Positions 61,838 through 64,000 of a stretch of 64,000 nucleotides of DNA are shown one piece after another. The position numbers and the translations under genes were made by a program. This DNA is from Zasmidium citrigriseum (taxonomy: Eukaryota; Ascomycota; Dothideomycetes; Mycosphaerellales; Mycosphaerellaceae): assembly GCA_002786025.1 (NCBI GenBank), contig NHNW01000006.1, positions 248,001 to 312,000 on the forward strand, given 5' to 3'. The notes beneath the pieces are model-generated. The model was not told the origin of the DNA and made no database searches. It worked only from the letters and a program-made list of their open reading frames with translations. The first letter of the stretch is position 1. Each line of letters begins with the position of its first letter.

Positions 61838-62940
61838 TTCGAATTCTTCTTCCCCGCTGTTGCGATTGACGTGCGAGAGGAGACGTTGGCTCTGTTCGCC
61901 TTCCAGACTGGTAGACTGGAATGCAGTCGAGAAAAGAGAGCTCGCGTGCCGGTCGCGTGGGAAACAGGACAGGGTCTTGTGCTTTGTACTTGGATACAGA
62001 AGGATTAGCGGTCACGCGGTCGCCCGCCTCTTCAGATAGTGCGATCTACAGAGAGTTCGCGCTTGACTTGTTCCAACACGTGGGCGTTTTCTCACTTGCG
62101 TGAGGTGTTCTTGGAGATCTTGTCTGTCTGGCCTCGGCGCAGAAGAGCTGTCAACCCGGCTGGCGGGGCTGCGAGCTGTATGGACGCGCGCGCATGCTGC
62201 TGCCGCCGCCGAGTCGATAAGAGAAGCAGAGCCAATGCCGTTTGGGAAAGGGTAAGCAGCGCCTAGAGGGCATGGCGGCGACAGTTGTATGGCATCGTTA
62301 CAGCGCGCTAAAGCATGCCGACAAGGTTGGCGCTACTGATAGGTGGAGGAGGCTGGAAGCGGTTTGGTGTGCAGAGAAATCGGTGCGGCCGTTCGGGCAA
62401 TCTGAATGTGCAGAATCTACGTAGCAAACATGTAAACGATTGATGATACACTTGTTTTGCTTGAGGTAAAAGTGTAGTTGACGTTTAGAAAGGCAAGCGA
62501 GACTTTCACTCAGGTCACGTGGCAAAGCGGGAGCTCCCGACGTCAGCTCTTGGCGGCTTTACCAGGTATAGCTCTACTCTGCACACGCCAGGTCCAAACG
62601 CTATGAGAACCATCAAACCACTTTACGGCGGTCATGTTTTCATGCCTCTCATCTCAAATGCTTGTCAGATCGCAGCCAAAAGAGATGTAACGCCCTCAGC
62701 CTTACGCAGAGCCTGGTCCAGCAAGATATCGAAATATGTCACCATGCGAACCAGACACGCTCGGGCCTGTTCAATCGATTTTCTACAGTGCAAAGGAGCT
62801 TGCACAAGCAAAAGGAAGCTCCAGAGCTGTTGCTCGCTCCTCAAAATCTCTGCAACGCTGTTCCAAGGTCATTTTGGGGGCAAAAAAGGCAAAAAATATA
62901 TCGTATCGAGGCAGGACGGCGTCCTACTAATAAGACAGTG
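61838..62940. other. Intergenic, 1103 bp
   Basis: Promoter of the MFS gene and flank of the tRNA gene. An A-rich pair of runs at 62882-62896 (T-runs on the minus strand) lies about 45 bp past the tRNA 3' end and may stop RNA polymerase III. No protein gene supported. Confidence 0.45.
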
Positions 62941-63012
62941 TGCTTCCTTCGGGAATTGAACCCGAACCTGCCGCTTGGAAGGCGGCAATCCTAACCATTA
63001 GACCAAGAAAGC
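62941..63012 (-). tRNA. trnG-UCC: tRNA-Gly (anticodon UCC)
   Basis: 72 nt on the minus strand, no intron. Acceptor stem GCTTTCT pairs with AGGAAGC (one G-T pair), discriminator A. Anticodon stem GCCGC/GCGGC with loop CTTCCAA gives anticodon TCC, reading GGA glycine codons. T arm TCGGG-TTCAATT-CCCGA is perfect and contains the internal B box GGTTCAATTCC; the A box lies in TGGTCTAATGG. The CCA end is not encoded, as expected in a nucleus. Confidence 0.95.
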
Positions 63013-63746
63013 GCGATATCTTGGATCAACCAATGATGTGGGAGCTGAAAATTTTGCTGAATATGGTAGCTGACACTCGAGTCCGGGGAAGAGCCGTCTA
63101 TTTCCGAGAAAAGCGACCTCAGATTGCCAGGGTACCAAGGAATCGACCGTAGGACCTTGACCTGCGAGGCATTTGGAGTTGGAACGAAGATGATTTGATC
63201 GATCGATATTTGAAAATTCGGCCTATTTTGGGATGAAAGCAGCCGGACAACGATCATGTGGGCTGCAGGTTGCATCAAAGAAACGATAAATTCGATTTAT
63301 AAAGTGGTATTGCTTTTACAGGATGTTGGAGAACGAGTGAGGTTGGACTAATATGTTGTTCAGACAATGACAACGACGGCAGCCTGCTCAGACCTAATGC
63401 ACGTAAACGCAGATATGCAAATACGTCTTCGGCATCGGCAGCAAGCAGCACATGGCCTGTTCAGTACGGAAGTATCCATATACAACGTGGTCATTTAGAG
63501 TGGACTTCGTTTCAACCAACAGTCTATCTTGAGAATTTTGGTCATTGTCTCAAGCTCCTGCCGGATCGATCAAAGACTAGAAACGTTCCCAAATACTGAT
63601 CTCCCAGATCACGATAAGTACGGCCCTAGCTAGATGTCCAGAACGTATAGTTGATAGTCAACATGTCCACGGCAAGAGACAGCAGCTCCTCCGTCCGTCC
63701 GTCACGAACCCCCGACCTCCCATCCTCTCCGCCCACAACGTGTTCA
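63013..63746. other. Intergenic, 734 bp
   Basis: Upstream flank of the tRNA and 3' flank of the oxidase fragment. AT-rich in places; nothing supported. Confidence 0.45.
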
Positions 63747-64000
63747 TCAATCCCACAACCCAAAATACCCCTGCCGTCTAAAAACCCCCTCCGGATCCCA
63801 CTTCTCCGCCACGCTCCTCAACCTCTCCAAATTCTCCCTCCCATACCCCTCAAAGACCCTCTGCTCCCTCGCCGCATAATTCATATAAATATATCTGTGA
63901 TACGTCCCCAGCTTCCTCCCCCTCTCAACACACCTCTCAATCATCCTCCTCAGCGTCCCAAGAACCAGCTCATCCTTCTCCGTATCCGTCCACATCGTCG
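63747..64000 (-). CDS. FAD-linked oxidase, C-terminal berberine-bridge (BBE) domain, cut by right edge
   Basis: The frame is open from the stop at 63747 to the window edge, so only the last 80-odd residues are seen; the ATG within it at 63995 is not taken as the start. HRYIYMNYAAREQRVFEGYG, then ENLERLRSVAEKWDPEGVF and a final GYFGLWD match the BBE domain that ends FAD oxidases of the berberine-bridge/GlcD type (the YxNYA and YDPEGVF marks). Such enzymes oxidise sugars or secondary metabolites, often secreted. The FAD-binding half is outside the window. Codons are strongly G-ending, as in other 3' gene ends here. Confidence 0.75.
   Translation of the reverse strand, partial: TMWTDTEKDELVLGTLRRMIERCVERGRKLGTYHRYIYMNYAAREQRVFEGYGRENLERLRSVAEKWDPEGVFRRQGYFGLWD

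Noticed and set aside
62519..62994. Two plus-strand open frames before and across the tRNA
   Set aside because: One runs through the antisense of the tRNA gene; no family features.

Overview
The window is nuclear DNA of a filamentous ascomycete, most likely a Pezizomycotina species of the Dothideomycetes type. The evidence is: many short GT-AG introns (mostly 47-76 nt) with CTAAC/CTGAC-like branch sites, compact genes on both strands, Zn2Cys6 transcription factors, fungal-only families (ECM14, SUR7/PalI, fungal acetate kinase, Prp38), and a 149-residue calmodulin split into five exons. There are no bacterial, organellar, viral or CRISPR features. Most multi-exon models below were built by hand and keep frame across every junction; exceptions are stated.

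Layout. 1-630: C-terminal end of a regulator gene cut by the left edge. 1003-1802: EBP-type sterol isomerase-like protein. 1876-8487: hexose-type MFS transporter, Zn2Cys6 regulator, RidA-fold protein with a signal peptide, and a polysaccharide-deacetylase/PuuE-like enzyme with an apparent one-base frameshift; this looks like a small catabolic neighbourhood. 8759-10939: glycosyltransferase-like type II membrane protein and splicing factor Prp38. 10961-22604: a minus-strand run of dienelactone hydrolase, Baeyer-Villiger-type monooxygenase, DUF3445 haem oxidase-like protein, tandem chromodomain protein, ketopantoate reductase and a seven-exon type-B carboxylesterase. 23654-24844: a 25-residue tandem-repeat protein followed in frame by a second open stretch after a TAG. 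24974-33428: 2OG-Fe(II) oxygenase, SUR7/PalI protein and a large Sec7-PH ARF exchange factor. 34641-41180: ECM14 (inactive carboxypeptidase), calmodulin, Tlg2 syntaxin and acetate kinase. 41445-44570: a 918-residue membrane protein. 44727-44890: a 78-bp tandem duplication. 46251-51168: CAP-fold protein without signal peptide, tyrosine/serine phosphatase and a centrosomin-motif coiled-coil protein. 51169-55176: gene-poor, with a broken glyoxalase-family gene and a second decayed-looking locus. 55177-64000: Zn2Cys6 regulator with a GC-AG intron, a secreted GPI-type protein, an MFS transporter with a 777-nt intron carrying repeats, tRNA-Gly(UCC), and the end of a berberine-bridge-type FAD oxidase.

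How the genes relate. Housekeeping genes (Prp38, calmodulin, Tlg2, Sec7 GEF, tRNA) are mixed with accessory metabolic genes. The two groups that may act together are the transporter-regulator-RidA-deacetylase set (1.9-8.5 kb) and the oxidative/hydrolytic set (11-26 kb: BVMO, DLH, DUF3445, esterase, 2OG oxygenase). Both functional links are inferences from proximity. Across many genes the coding strand changes abruptly from C-ending to G-ending synonymous codons, which is the most general unexplained pattern here.
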